NCBI GenBank assembly: GCA_030668565.1
Contig: DAOVFD010000013.1
Coordinates: forward strand, 1 to 13,801
Origin: Microcaldota archaeon
GTDB lineage: Archaea; Micrarchaeota; Micrarchaeia; Anstonellales; Bilamarchaeaceae
Reading direction: 5' to 3'
Length of the DNA: 13,801 nt
The notes below the pieces were generated by a model. That model was not told the origin of the DNA and did no database searches. It saw only the letters and a program-made list of their open reading frames with translations. Every line of letters begins with the position of its first letter. Within the stretch, counting starts at the first letter, position 1. Of this stretch, positions 1 to 7,366 are shown one piece after another. Both the position numbers and the translations under genes were made by a program.

Positions 1-2
1 CT

Positions 3-941
3 TACGCGTCTGTAGGCGCCAACGCGGGCGACTCTCCGCGGGGATGCAGCAACAGGGGCAAAGGAAAAAGAAGCGACCATAAATACAAGCTTACCTGGAG
101 GCTGCACTGGCCATCCTGGAAGCAGCTTTTCAAAAGCAGTATAGAGGGAGCAGGGATAGACCACCATACGAAAGGCGGTTCCGAGGATACCTGCAAGGCG
201 ATAACAAAGGAACTCTTCAAAAAAGAGCATCCGATAGATTTCAGATTCGGTTTCGTGCTTTTCAAGGGAAGAAAATACTCAAAATCAAAAGGAATAGGCA
301 TGAGTGTATCTGACATAATAAAACTGGTTCCTCCGGAAGTAGTCACATACATCATAGTGAAGCCGGACCTTGAGGAAAACGTAGACATAAACCCGACGAA
401 CACCAATATGTTAAGGTATCTTTACGATTTCCAGGAATCTTCAAAGCTTGACTTCAGCAAACTGGATGAGATGAACAGACACGACAGAAAAAGGGCAATC
501 GCGTTTTTGCTTGCAACAGACAAAATGAGATGGAAAGTGCCTTTTGTAGATGCATTAGTCTATTATCAGATATACGGGGACTGGAAGAAAGTAGGCGAGC
601 TTACGGAAGACCCCGCAGGTGTGGAATATCTGAAACCATATATAGAAGAATGGATAAAAACCGGATTCGTGCCTGACGATTACAATTTTTCCTATAAGCC
701 GGATGCGGAGAAAGCAACGGATGCGGTAAAGGAGCTGGTAGCGCAATTCGATGAAAAGATGGATGCGCTGGCCATACACAACATTGTTTTTGAATTTGCA
801 AAATCAAAAGATATAAAACCTGCCGAACTTTTTGCACAGTTCTACACCGCACTGATAGGAAAGAACAGGGGACCGAGGCTCGGAAAACTCATATACGCGA
901 TAGGAGTCAAACGGATAATGAAGGACATTCTGGGGAAATAG
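3..941 (+). CDS. lysS: Class I lysyl-tRNA synthetase, C-terminal part (cut by window start)
   Basis: Charges tRNA-Lys with lysine in the cytoplasm, using the class I (Rossmann-fold) enzyme typical of archaea rather than the class II enzyme of most bacteria. The frame is open from base 3, so the gene enters from outside; about 312 residues are visible of a family length near 500-530, and the HIGH motif is in the missing part. Visible family marks are YKLTWRLHWPSW (about 84-119), GIDHHTKGGSEDT (153-191) and the KMSKS-equivalent YSKSKG (276-293). The rest, rich in helices, is the anticodon-binding region. The first ~60 bases are GC-rich and the zinc-knuckle cysteines expected there are mostly absent (see findings). 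tsaC follows with no gap, so the two are very likely cotranscribed. Confidence 0.93.
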   Translation, partial: YASVGANAGDSPRGCSNRGKGKRSDHKYKLTWRLHWPSWKQLFKSSIEGAGIDHHTKGGSEDTCKAITKELFKKEHPIDFRFGFVLFKGRKYSKSKGIGMSVSDIIKLVPPEVVTYIIVKPDLEENVDINPTNTNMLRYLYDFQESSKLDFSKLDEMNRHDRKRAIAFLLATDKMRWKVPFVDALVYYQIYGDWKKVGELTEDPAGVEYLKPYIEEWIKTGFVPDDYNFSYKPDAEKATDAVKELVAQFDEKMDALAIHNIVFEFAKSKDIKPAELFAQFYTALIGKNRGPRLGKLIYAIGVKRIMKDILGK

Positions 942-1550
942 ATGGTTGAAATAATAAAATTCATAGGCGGAAAAATGGAAGGTGCCGTTTTTCGTGCAAA
1001 AGAAGCAATAGTTTCAGGAAAGACAATAATTTACCCGACTGACACTGTTTATGGAATCGGGGGAGATGCACTTAATCCGGATGTTGTTGAAAAAGTAAGA
1101 GAAATAAAAGGTATGGAAAAAGACAAACCGCTTTCAGTAATGATGGCGGACCTGAACATGATAGAGGAATACTGTGAAGTGGGCCTGTGGGAGGAGATTA
1201 TACTGAAAAGACACCTTCCCGGACCTTTTACTTTTATTCTGAAGAAGCGCAGGGACATTCCGGTAACAGGTGATAAAACACTTGGGATAAGGGTTCCTGA
1301 ATTTGAATTCTGCAACAGACTCAGCGAAGAAGTCGGAAAACCGATAATAAGCACAAGTGCAAACAAAACAGGAGCACCGGCACCGACTTCTTTTGAAGAG
1401 ATAAAAAAGGAAATTCTTGAATCCGCAGATATGGCGATAGACCGCGGTCCCACAAGATACAGGAGAGCATCAGATGTCGTTGACCTGGTAAACAAGAAGA
1501 TAATAAGAAAGGGTGTAGGAGTAATAGACCTTTCCAAGTTTCCGGAATAG
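942..1550 (+). CDS. tsaC: Threonylcarbamoyl-AMP synthase (YrdC/TsaC family)
   Basis: Makes threonylcarbamoyl-AMP from threonine, bicarbonate and ATP, the first step of the universal t6A37 tRNA modification; the KEOPS complex then transfers the group to tRNA. The 202-residue protein is a single YrdC domain: YPTDTVYG (31-38), KGMEKDKPLSVM (56-67), PGPFTFIL (93-100), STSAN (137-141) and RRASDVVDL near 174-182. It lacks the extra C-terminal domain of Sua5, so it is the short TsaC form. ATG at 942 directly follows the lysS stop TAG (939-941), with a GGGG ribosome binding site at 932-935 inside lysS. An internal ATG at 975 is possible but less well supported. The stop lies 3 bases from the stop of the convergent dtdA. 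Confidence 0.93.
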   Translation: MVEIIKFIGGKMEGAVFRAKEAIVSGKTIIYPTDTVYGIGGDALNPDVVEKVREIKGMEKDKPLSVMMADLNMIEEYCEVGLWEEIILKRHLPGPFTFILKKRRDIPVTGDKTLGIRVPEFEFCNRLSEEVGKPIISTSANKTGAPAPTSFEEIKKEILESADMAIDRGPTRYRRASDVVDLVNKKIIRKGVGVIDLSKFPE

Positions 1551-1564
1551 CAGTCATATTTCCG
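1543..1564. terminator. Candidate hairpin spanning the tsaC/dtdA convergent stop codons
   Basis: CGGAATA (1543-1549) can pair with TATTTCCG (1557-1564), giving 7 base pairs with one bulged T and a 7-base loop. The hairpin contains both stop codons, TAG (1548-1550) and the reverse TGA (1554-1556). On the + strand an AT-rich run follows, and a T-rich tract lies at 1598-1610. Archaeal termination depends mainly on T-tracts, so the hairpin may instead protect 3' ends or be chance. Confidence 0.3.
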
Positions 1565-2327
1565 TATATTCAATATTAAGTCCAGAACAGAATTCGCTTA
1601 TTTTTCTTTTATGTTTCCTGTTCGTGCTTTCTTTGAGAAGAAAAACTTTTTTTACAGGTTCGATGTTTTTTTCCACGGCTTGTCTGAAAACATCCATATC
1701 CAGAGCATCAAGAACATATTTCGGTGCAATGTGGCCGACAGCATATTCTGTTTCGAGAACCATTTTTGTAAATTCCCCTGCATAATGGCCCCCACCAACA
1801 CCAAGAATGGATTCGTATTTTTCGTTTCTTGTAAGGCTTCTGTCAATTGCCTCGGCAACAACCCTTGCTGCGTTTTCGTCATTCCATTCTCTTTCAGTGC
1901 TTCCTATTTCGACAAAAATAATGGGGACGCTGCAGGTGGGGCCGTGATGATCAGCCTCCATGAGGACAGGCCAGCCGGTATCGTTTGCTTTCGAAAGTTC
2001 GTCGATAAGTATCTTTATTCTGCTTCCATAAGCGATATTCAGCGTTTTTGCATCCCCGCCGAATTTCGCATCGCCCCAGTTTCCCGGAAAATGCGCAGTA
2101 AGCATTTTTGTCCCGGCCTTGCTTTTGTGGGAACTAAGCACCAGCAGATAATCGGTTTCAAAATTGGTCGGCACATCCAGCACCGTGGGTGCCCTGGTAT
2201 CAATCAGTTTTATCCCGCTTTTTTCCCATTCGTCCCTGCCTTTTTCAGCAAATCCGTGATTTTCAATCAGCTCTCTTGCAATGTTAAGGCTTGCTTCATT
2301 ATTCGAGGTAAACAAGAGTACGGGCAT
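1554..2327 (-). CDS. dtdA: D-aminoacyl-tRNA deacylase, archaeal GEK1/DTD2 type
   Basis: Hydrolyses D-amino acids wrongly attached to tRNA, a zinc-dependent proofreading activity found in archaea and plants. The 257-residue length is normal for the family. Visible motifs are the N-terminal strand with SNNEASLNIA (8-17), SSHKS (65-69), EADHHGPT (124-131), GVGGGHY (176-182) and VGHI (197-200); the histidines in these blocks are the likely metal or catalytic residues. The start ATG (2327-2325) overlaps the stop TAA of the upstream lipid kinase gene by one base (TAATG), so translation is probably coupled. It is the last gene of the long - strand block. Nothing in it looks damaged. Confidence 0.93.
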   Translation of the reverse strand: MPVLLFTSNNEASLNIARELIENHGFAEKGRDEWEKSGIKLIDTRAPTVLDVPTNFETDYLLVLSSHKSKAGTKMLTAHFPGNWGDAKFGGDAKTLNIAYGSRIKILIDELSKANDTGWPVLMEADHHGPTCSVPIIFVEIGSTEREWNDENAARVVAEAIDRSLTRNEKYESILGVGGGHYAGEFTKMVLETEYAVGHIAPKYVLDALDMDVFRQAVEKNIEPVKKVFLLKESTNRKHKRKISEFCSGLNIEYTEI

Positions 2328-2884
2328 TACATCACCAGAAACAGGAAGGTTATCACAATCGGCACTGTAAGATTGTCATCCATAGGAAGGTCAAGGCCCT
2401 CGACAATGGCTGCAACTATCGCAACCGGGATTATTACGCCCCCGACAAACGGATAGCCAAGCAGTGAGAAAACAAAAAATGCAATGGTTCCCTCGAGGGT
2501 TTTTTTCCTGTTATATGGGAGTTTTATCCTGCCCTTTCTTCCTATAAGCGTGGACATGCCATCACCCAGAGCCATTATGATGAGGGCCGCGATGATTGCA
2601 TTTGGATCTTCAAGAAAGGAAGTGACAAGCAGCACTCCCGTAGCATAGCATGCTGAACCCCAGCCGGGGAATGGAATGTTGTTTCTTTCAAAGTGTTTTA
2701 TGAACCAGTCGACCAGGCCTATTCTCCTCCCAAGAAAGGTAAGATTAACCAGCAGGAGGCCTATTATCAAAGTGAAAAAAGCTGCTCCCATGAGCATTCC
2801 TCTTCCGAAAAGTATAAGGAAGATGATTGCAAGCAGCCCTACGATTATGTGGAATATCTGCCTTTCGATTTCATTTTTTTCCAT
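2327..2884 (-). CDS. SEC59/DGK1/VTE5-family lipid kinase (predicted polyprenol/dolichol kinase)
   Basis: Integral membrane protein of 185 residues with about five to six hydrophobic segments. Family relatives use CTP to phosphorylate dolichol (SEC59), diacylglycerol (DGK1) or phytol (VTE5). The diagnostic block is GDGMSTLIGRKG (107-118) followed by KKTLEGT (127-133), with a further VEGLDLPMDDN segment (161-171). The N-terminal RQIFH (8-12) is also typical. ATG at 2884 is preferred over the one at 2905 because GGAGG (2899-2895) lies 10 bases upstream of it. The start lies within the end of the PAP2 gene (14-base overlap) and the stop overlaps the dtdA start. Pairing with a phosphatase suggests supply of polyprenyl phosphate, the lipid carrier for glycosylation; the exact substrate cannot be read from sequence. 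Phosphatidate cytidylyltransferase-like activity is an alternative. Confidence 0.82.
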   Translation of the reverse strand: MEKNEIERQIFHIIVGLLAIIFLILFGRGMLMGAAFFTLIIGLLLVNLTFLGRRIGLVDWFIKHFERNNIPFPGWGSACYATGVLLVTSFLEDPNAIIAALIIMALGDGMSTLIGRKGRIKLPYNRKKTLEGTIAFFVFSLLGYPFVGGVIIPVAIVAAIVEGLDLPMDDNLTVPIVITFLFLVM

Positions 2885-3353
2885 CGTAAAAACGCCTCCA
2901 CACAATGTCTACCAGATAATATGCTATCAAAGCAATTACCAAAGCGCCGGCAATATCCCTGAAACTGTGCACTGCAAGATGCAGTCTGCTGAAAGCTACG
3001 AAAAGTGCAAACAAAATGAAAAACGGATAATTCTTTTTGTCAAGGAACGAAATCATAAGCGTGAATGCAATCGCGGCGTGTATGCTTGGAAAAGAATACT
3101 CCTCGGGACAGTAGGGAAGACCAAGCGAAACACAGGGGCGCTCCACGGCTATGAATTGCTTTATTCCAAAAGTCAGAATTGCAACCAGGAGAAGGGCAAA
3201 AAGTACCTTCGCTCTTTTATTCGCTCTTTTTTCAAAAATAAAAAGCAATGCCAAGATGATGACAAAAAAAACCAGATTGTCATTCATCAGAAGGCTTACA
3301 CTGGTCAGAAGGTCATTTTTAATGTTAAATGCAAATTCAGTTATCATATCCAT
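2871..3353 (-). CDS. PAP2-family membrane phosphatase (predicted polyprenyl-diphosphate or lipid phosphatase)
   Basis: A 160-residue integral membrane phosphatase with all three PAP2 signature motifs intact: K-x6-RP (K65 to R72-P73), PSIH (89-92) and SR-x5-H-x3-D (S122, R123, H129, D133). H92 and H129 are the expected catalytic pair, with a phosphohistidine intermediate on H129 as known for the family. Hydrophobic segments lie around 26-40, 47-64, 91-105, 108-121 and 134-151. Family members remove phosphate from polyprenyl diphosphates, phosphatidate or small substrates at the outer membrane face. Two cysteines, C74 and C82, flank the active-site loop. The gene starts 9 bases after the TadC-like gene and runs 14 bases into the lipid kinase gene, so the two lipid enzymes are probably made together. 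A role in recycling the dolichyl carrier is inferred from that context. Confidence 0.88.
   Translation of the reverse strand: MDMITEFAFNIKNDLLTSVSLLMNDNLVFFVIILALLFIFEKRANKRAKVLFALLLVAILTFGIKQFIAVERPCVSLGLPYCPEEYSFPSIHAAIAFTLMISFLDKKNYPFFILFALFVAFSRLHLAVHSFRDIAGALVIALIAYYLVDIVWRRFYDGKK
2895..2899 (-). promoter_or_regulatory. Ribosome binding site deciding the lipid kinase start
   Basis: GGAGG on the - strand, 10 bases before ATG 2884 and inside the end region of the PAP2 gene. It would lie within the coding sequence if the ATG at 2905 were used, so it argues for the 185-residue product. Confidence 0.6.
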
Positions 3354-3362
3354 TGAACCAGC

Positions 3363-4958
3363 TCAGAGACTTACAAGATTAAAAGTTAAGAGGCTTACTA
3401 TGACGAGCAGGAGGAAATACAATGCAGACATTGATTTCTTCCCCTCTATGTCAGCTATGTAAAATGCAGAGATGATGGAATATATCACAAGATAGGCGGG
3501 TATCAACGAAAATACATAAGCTATCAGCTCCGGTGCATTTGGATTGTCGAAAAATTCGACGAGGCTGTTTATAAGCGAAAGGGCTATCTTCAGTATCATT
3601 GGAATAAGAAACCCGCCAAAAAGTATCGTATACTTCTGCATGGACATCAGCTGTGCGCGTTCCCTTTTAATCTCAAATACCTTTAGAAGGTCTTCGGCTA
3701 TGCTGTGGAGCTGATTGAATGAATTGGTATCAAAAACATGCTTGAGCATGGTTGCCGCCTTTTTAAGTGCGGGGGAATTGTTTCTCATCCAAAGGTCCTC
3801 CATAACAGTGTCTGTTTTGACATTCATTGCAAGCTGCCTTTTTGATTTCCCCGCTTCCTCGGAGAGGGCACCATACCCTGCCTTTTCTATTGTTTCAAAT
3901 ATTTTTTCCAGTTTCACTGATTTCGGGAGTGATGAAATTGTGAAAAGTGCATCGGGAAGATACTGCTCTATCTCTTCAGTTCTTTTTTCAGCCTTGTAGC
4001 TTTTGTATAAAGCCCATAGCATTATCGCACTGCCGGCAAGAAGGCCGAATATCCTTATGCTTTCATCAAGAAAAAGGAATGAGAATATGAACAGAAGCGC
4101 CGGGAGAATGACCATGATATCTATTACGTTTGCACTGGAAGAGAGGGGCGAGTAGGGAACAGAGGCCTTGCTTATGAGAAGCAGAAGAATACTTATGGAA
4201 GGGAATACGAGAAGGAGGGCTATCGCCATCCCGGGCTGGGACATCACATCCCCAACACCGAATTCCCCGAGAATCGCGTAAACCAGAAAGAAAGTGGGCA
4301 ATATTGCGGAGGTCATTATGAAAAGCATTCCGAATATTGCACTCTTTGACGAATGTTCCTTCATGTGGTGCTGTTGGACAGAAAGCAGCTCATCGCCTAT
4401 CCTTTTTATCTCAGTACCGCCTCCGCCGACCTCATACACTGAAAGCAACTGTGAGATTGAACGTTTTATAGGAAATGAATTGAATGAAACTGCAAACCGG
4501 GAGAAAGCCTTCTCGACTGTTATGCCATGTTTTATATCGGTGACTATCTTTCCGAATTCCCTGGCTATCTCACTGTCTTCCTGAGAAACCATTGAAAGGC
4601 ATTTGGTAAATGGAATTCCCATATCTATCAACAGCCCGATGGTTCTCAGGGTGAATGGCATTTCTGATTCTATTATCGATGCTTTCCTTTTGAGTTCAAA
4701 ACCGGGAAGAGCAAGGAGGAAAAGGAATATGAAAATAAATGATGCCAAAAACGAAAGTATTGCGCTTTCCGGGGATATTACAAGAAATGCTATGAAAACG
4801 AGCACTGAAAATGCAATTGAAATCAGAAGAGCGCCCCCCAGATATCTGTGTTCATCTGCATCCGGATAGAGATTTTTAAGGGGCTTAAGCATCCTGCTTT
4901 CCAGTGCCACTTCAGGAAACACGTGCGAATTCTTGACAAGAAGCCCAAGCAAGCTCAT
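3363..4958 (-). CDS. Archaeal type II/IV secretion system F-domain platform protein (TadC/GspF/ArlJ-like)
   Basis: Membrane platform of an archaeal type IV pilus, archaellum or type II secretion-like machine; it should dock the ATPase encoded just upstream. The 531-residue protein carries two T2SSF domains, about 100-225 and 335-500. The first has LRTIGLLIDMGIPFTKCLSM (104-123) and the glycine-rich VYEVGGGGTEI (174-184); the second begins at YLPDALFTISSL (333-344). About nine hydrophobic segments are visible (around 41-61, 65-86, 205-230, 243-263, 278-297, 302-318, 442-465, 478-500, 511-530). Two-domain proteins of this size are normal for archaea. Its ATG overlaps the ATPase stop as ATGA, the usual arrangement for this pair. 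No prepilin gene or prepilin peptidase lies in the window, so the filament or substrate is unknown. Confidence 0.88.
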   Translation of the reverse strand: MSLLGLLVKNSHVFPEVALESRMLKPLKNLYPDADEHRYLGGALLISIAFSVLVFIAFLVISPESAILSFLASFIFIFLFLLALPGFELKRKASIIESEMPFTLRTIGLLIDMGIPFTKCLSMVSQEDSEIAREFGKIVTDIKHGITVEKAFSRFAVSFNSFPIKRSISQLLSVYEVGGGGTEIKRIGDELLSVQQHHMKEHSSKSAIFGMLFIMTSAILPTFFLVYAILGEFGVGDVMSQPGMAIALLLVFPSISILLLLISKASVPYSPLSSSANVIDIMVILPALLFIFSFLFLDESIRIFGLLAGSAIMLWALYKSYKAEKRTEEIEQYLPDALFTISSLPKSVKLEKIFETIEKAGYGALSEEAGKSKRQLAMNVKTDTVMEDLWMRNNSPALKKAATMLKHVFDTNSFNQLHSIAEDLLKVFEIKRERAQLMSMQKYTILFGGFLIPMILKIALSLINSLVEFFDNPNAPELIAYVFSLIPAYLVIYSIISAFYIADIEGKKSMSALYFLLLVIVSLLTFNLVSL

Positions 4959-6298
4959 TTTTCAAACCCGTAAAGTTTCTTTTGTATATCAGTATAAAAT
5001 CCGGCAAACTCTGGGTCGGCCCTGGCTATCAGTTTTTTTCTCATTTCCATTTCCTTTTTTATTTCCTTCATGGACATTCCGAAATCATCGGCTATTTTTT
5101 CCAGCAGTTTACCTCCTTTTTTGAATTTAAGCGCGCCCTTTTTGCGGTCGAAATGGAAGAGCGCCTTCGGGCCGCGGTCCATTTCCGCAATCTCCACCAT
5201 TCTTCGCACTTCGACATTCTTTCTTCCCTTTGGGTCGTAAAGCAGCATTCTCCGCTGTATTACCATACAATCGACACATTCAATGTCCATCTCATTTATT
5301 CCGAAGCTTTTTATCCTCTGCGTCGCCTCCACTGCGCCCTGGGCATGCAAAGTGGCATAGCTTCCCCTCGCCTGTCCTGCAAGAAGAACATCAAACAAAG
5401 CCTCGAATTCCGTCTTGTTTCTAACTTCACCAACAATCATCCTGTCAGGACGCATTCTAAGAGTATCATACATCAAATCCTTCAGGCTTATGTCCATGTC
5501 CTTGTTCGCAACCAGCCTGAGCTGGTGGCTGTGTGGAATGTTTATTTCAGGAGTTTCCTCTGCTATAAGGACCCTTTCGTTTCCCGGAACAAAACTGAAC
5601 AATGCATTCAGAAGGGTTGTCTTTCCGGAACCGGTATTTCCCCCTATAAGCACGGAATTATCGCTTTGCATTACAAGAGAGAGAAAGGCGAGCGCCTCTG
5701 CCGTTGTCGATTTCAAATCGTATAATTCTCTTGGTGAAAAGGGCCTGTCCCTGAATTTTCTTATGGTTATCTCACCATCTGAAACAGGGGGAAGCGATGC
5801 GTGGAGACGTGAGCCGTCCGGCAGCATTGCATCCAGTCTGGGATTCTGCATTGTTATGTGCCTTCCAAGACCGCGTGCCATCTTGTTTGCGACATCGCCT
5901 ATCGCCTTTTCGCTTGTAAAACATGCATTTACCCTTTTCCATCCCTTGTTCTTGACATAGATGTAAACGGGTTTGTTTACCCCTATTACGCTTATCTCTT
6001 CAATATCCGGGTCGCTTACAAGAAGGTCAACAAAAGCAAATGCATAGATATGAAGAAATGCCGCGCGTGATATATAATCGAGCTGGTCGTTGTCCAATGC
6101 TATTCCTTCTTCATCAGCTACAGCCAGTAAAAGCTCTTTTATAAGAGCCTCACTTTCTTTTTTGTTGCGGACTTCCTTGACCCTTGCAGCTTCGCGGAAT
6201 CTTTCCTCAACGAGCCCTATCATCTCCTCTTCAGCTTCGCTGAGTCTCGGCAGGCTGATTTTATACTCTCCCTCTTTAAGTATCTTCCAACCCAGCAT
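4955..6298 (-). CDS. Type II/IV secretion-type ATPase (FlaI/PilB/TadA/VirB11 superfamily)
   Basis: Cytoplasmic hexameric ATPase that powers assembly of pili, archaella or secretion pseudopili. In the 447-residue protein the N-terminal domain (about 15-170) includes the DPDIEEISV block (96-104). The Walker A motif is GGNTGSGKTT (219-228), the acidic EETPEI stretch is at 247-252, the Asp/Walker B box is RMRPDRMIVGEVR (281-293) with E291, and the His box is SYATLHAQ (313-320). All catalytic elements are intact. The start ATG 6298 has a GAGGGGG ribosome binding site 7 bases upstream that overlaps the taw1 stop, so its translation is tied to taw1. The TadC-like partner follows with a 4-base overlap. 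Whether it belongs to a pilus, an archaellum-like or a secretion system cannot be told without the substrate genes. Confidence 0.9.
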   Translation of the reverse strand: MLGWKILKEGEYKISLPRLSEAEEEMIGLVEERFREAARVKEVRNKKESEALIKELLLAVADEEGIALDNDQLDYISRAAFLHIYAFAFVDLLVSDPDIEEISVIGVNKPVYIYVKNKGWKRVNACFTSEKAIGDVANKMARGLGRHITMQNPRLDAMLPDGSRLHASLPPVSDGEITIRKFRDRPFSPRELYDLKSTTAEALAFLSLVMQSDNSVLIGGNTGSGKTTLLNALFSFVPGNERVLIAEETPEINIPHSHQLRLVANKDMDISLKDLMYDTLRMRPDRMIVGEVRNKTEFEALFDVLLAGQARGSYATLHAQGAVEATQRIKSFGINEMDIECVDCMVIQRRMLLYDPKGRKNVEVRRMVEIAEMDRGPKALFHFDRKKGALKFKKGGKLLEKIADDFGMSMKEIKKEMEMRKKLIARADPEFAGFYTDIQKKLYGFEK

Positions 6299-6310
6299 CC
6301 AATTACCCCC

Positions 6311-7315
6311 TCATGGATTTTTTATTAAATTATCGAACCTTGAATCTTTTCTTTTGAACAGCACAATCCTTGATACAGGATCCTCGTCCTCAATTTCGTA
6401 TGATTCCAGAAGTTTCGAAAATCCCTCTGACCATTTTCTGATATAATCGTGTGGCGCCATGTTCTCTTTTTTCAGGCGTTCGCGCGAAAGCCCGAGATGC
6501 ATGTATGATTTTACTTCTATGAAATCCGCCCCTGATTTTTCAAAAAGCCCTGCATATTGCCCGATGTGTTCGTCCAAATCGTTTATTCCCCTCATTAACG
6601 TCAACCTGATAACCGTCCTGCATCCCAATGAAGAAAGCATTCCAAGTGTTTTGCAGAGCCTTTCCCATCCATCAGGATAAATCGAACGGTTTAATTTTTT
6701 GAAAAGCTCCTTGTTTGGTGCGCTTACGGAAACATACAGCTGTGTCGGGAGCTGCCCGTTTTTCTTCAGTTTTTCAAAAACATGGGGTTCCTGGCCATTT
6801 GTCACTATGAATATGCTTTTTACTTCTTTGTTTTTCCTGAGCAGACCAACCATTTCACCAAGCCGCGGATATATTGTCGGCTCTCCTGAAAGCGATATTG
6901 CCCAGTGTGAGGGAAATTTATTGAAGCTTTCTTTGAATAACTCTTTGTTTGCATCCTTTGCACCACCTATGCCTGAAATAAGTATTTTTCTCTTCTTTAC
7001 CGTCTCCTCAATAATCAGCCTGGGGTCATCGACTTCGCCTTCATTCATGCTTGTTTTCTTCATCCATTCGGCAGGCCTCCAGCAATGAACACAGCATTCC
7101 TGGCACCATGCAAAGGCAGGACTCATCTGCGTACATCGGTGACAGTCAACCCCGTAAAATTTCTGCTTGTAGCATACCCCCATTCCGCGTAAAGCTTTTC
7201 TGTTCCAGCTGCAGATTTGCACTGCTGAATGATTTCCTGCAATGCCATAGCGTGCATTCTCATACCTGCGGATTGTATCTTCATCTACGCCAATCTTCGT
7301 ATTCTCCTCACCCAT
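6311..7315 (-). CDS. taw1: tRNA 4-demethylwyosine synthase, radical SAM (Taw1/TYW1)
   Basis: Condenses pyruvate-derived carbons with m1G37 of tRNA-Phe to form the tricyclic 4-demethylwyosine, the committed step of wyosine synthesis; it needs two iron-sulfur clusters. With the ATG at 7315 the protein has 334 residues, close to archaeal Taw1. The radical-SAM motif is CQECCVHC, read as C71-x3-C75-x2-C78, followed by WRP. The second-cluster cysteines C35, C48 and C61 keep the C-x12-C-x12-C spacing of Taw1. LSGEPTIYPRLGEM and TNGQEP are the SAM-binding regions. A TTG at 7318 also begins the frame, but the ATG has GAGGG 7 bases upstream. It lies 51 bases after slipin and 12 bases before the ATPase start. 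No other wyosine gene is in the window. Confidence 0.93.
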   Translation of the reverse strand: MGEENTKIGVDEDTIRRYENARYGIAGNHSAVQICSWNRKALRGMGVCYKQKFYGVDCHRCTQMSPAFAWCQECCVHCWRPAEWMKKTSMNEGEVDDPRLIIEETVKKRKILISGIGGAKDANKELFKESFNKFPSHWAISLSGEPTIYPRLGEMVGLLRKNKEVKSIFIVTNGQEPHVFEKLKKNGQLPTQLYVSVSAPNKELFKKLNRSIYPDGWERLCKTLGMLSSLGCRTVIRLTLMRGINDLDEHIGQYAGLFEKSGADFIEVKSYMHLGLSRERLKKENMAPHDYIRKWSEGFSKLLESYEIEDEDPVSRIVLFKRKDSRFDNLIKNP

Positions 7316-7343
7316 CAAATTACCCTCAGGAAAAAGAACATGT

Positions 7344-7359
7344 AAAAAAGAAAATAAAA
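7344..7359 (-). terminator. T-rich tract between slipin and taw1
   Basis: On the - strand, shortly after the slipin stop, the RNA-like strand reads TTTTATTTTCTTTTTT with a single C interruption. Such T-tracts are the main intrinsic termination signal for archaeal RNA polymerase. No TATA-like TTTAAA element appears between this tract and the taw1 start, so read-through would still be needed to express taw1 from the lipoprotein promoter. The tract may therefore attenuate rather than stop transcription. Confidence 0.4.
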
Positions 7360-7366
7360 GGGAAGG

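Noticed and set aside
1611..2456. Long + strand open frame (281 codons) opposite dtdA
   Set aside because: It lies antisense to a well-supported gene with intact family motifs, has no recognisable domain and is best explained as a codon-phase shadow.
2885..2905. Upstream ATG at 2905 as start of the lipid kinase
   Set aside because: It would place the strong GGAGG site inside the coding region and lengthen the overlap with PAP2; family proteins begin near the EKNEIERQIFH segment.
2676..3356. + strand open frame (226 codons) across the PAP2 and kinase genes
   Set aside because: Shadow frame opposite two overlapping membrane-protein genes; lysine-rich translation is what reverse-complemented hydrophobic codons give.
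4982..5725. Long + strand open frame (247 codons) opposite the secretion ATPase
   Set aside because: Antisense to the ATPase with all catalytic boxes intact; the translation is low-complexity and cysteine/histidine-rich with no family pattern.
7316..7318. TTG at 7318 as start of taw1
   Set aside because: The adjacent ATG at 7315 is better placed relative to GAGGG and ATG is the more common start.
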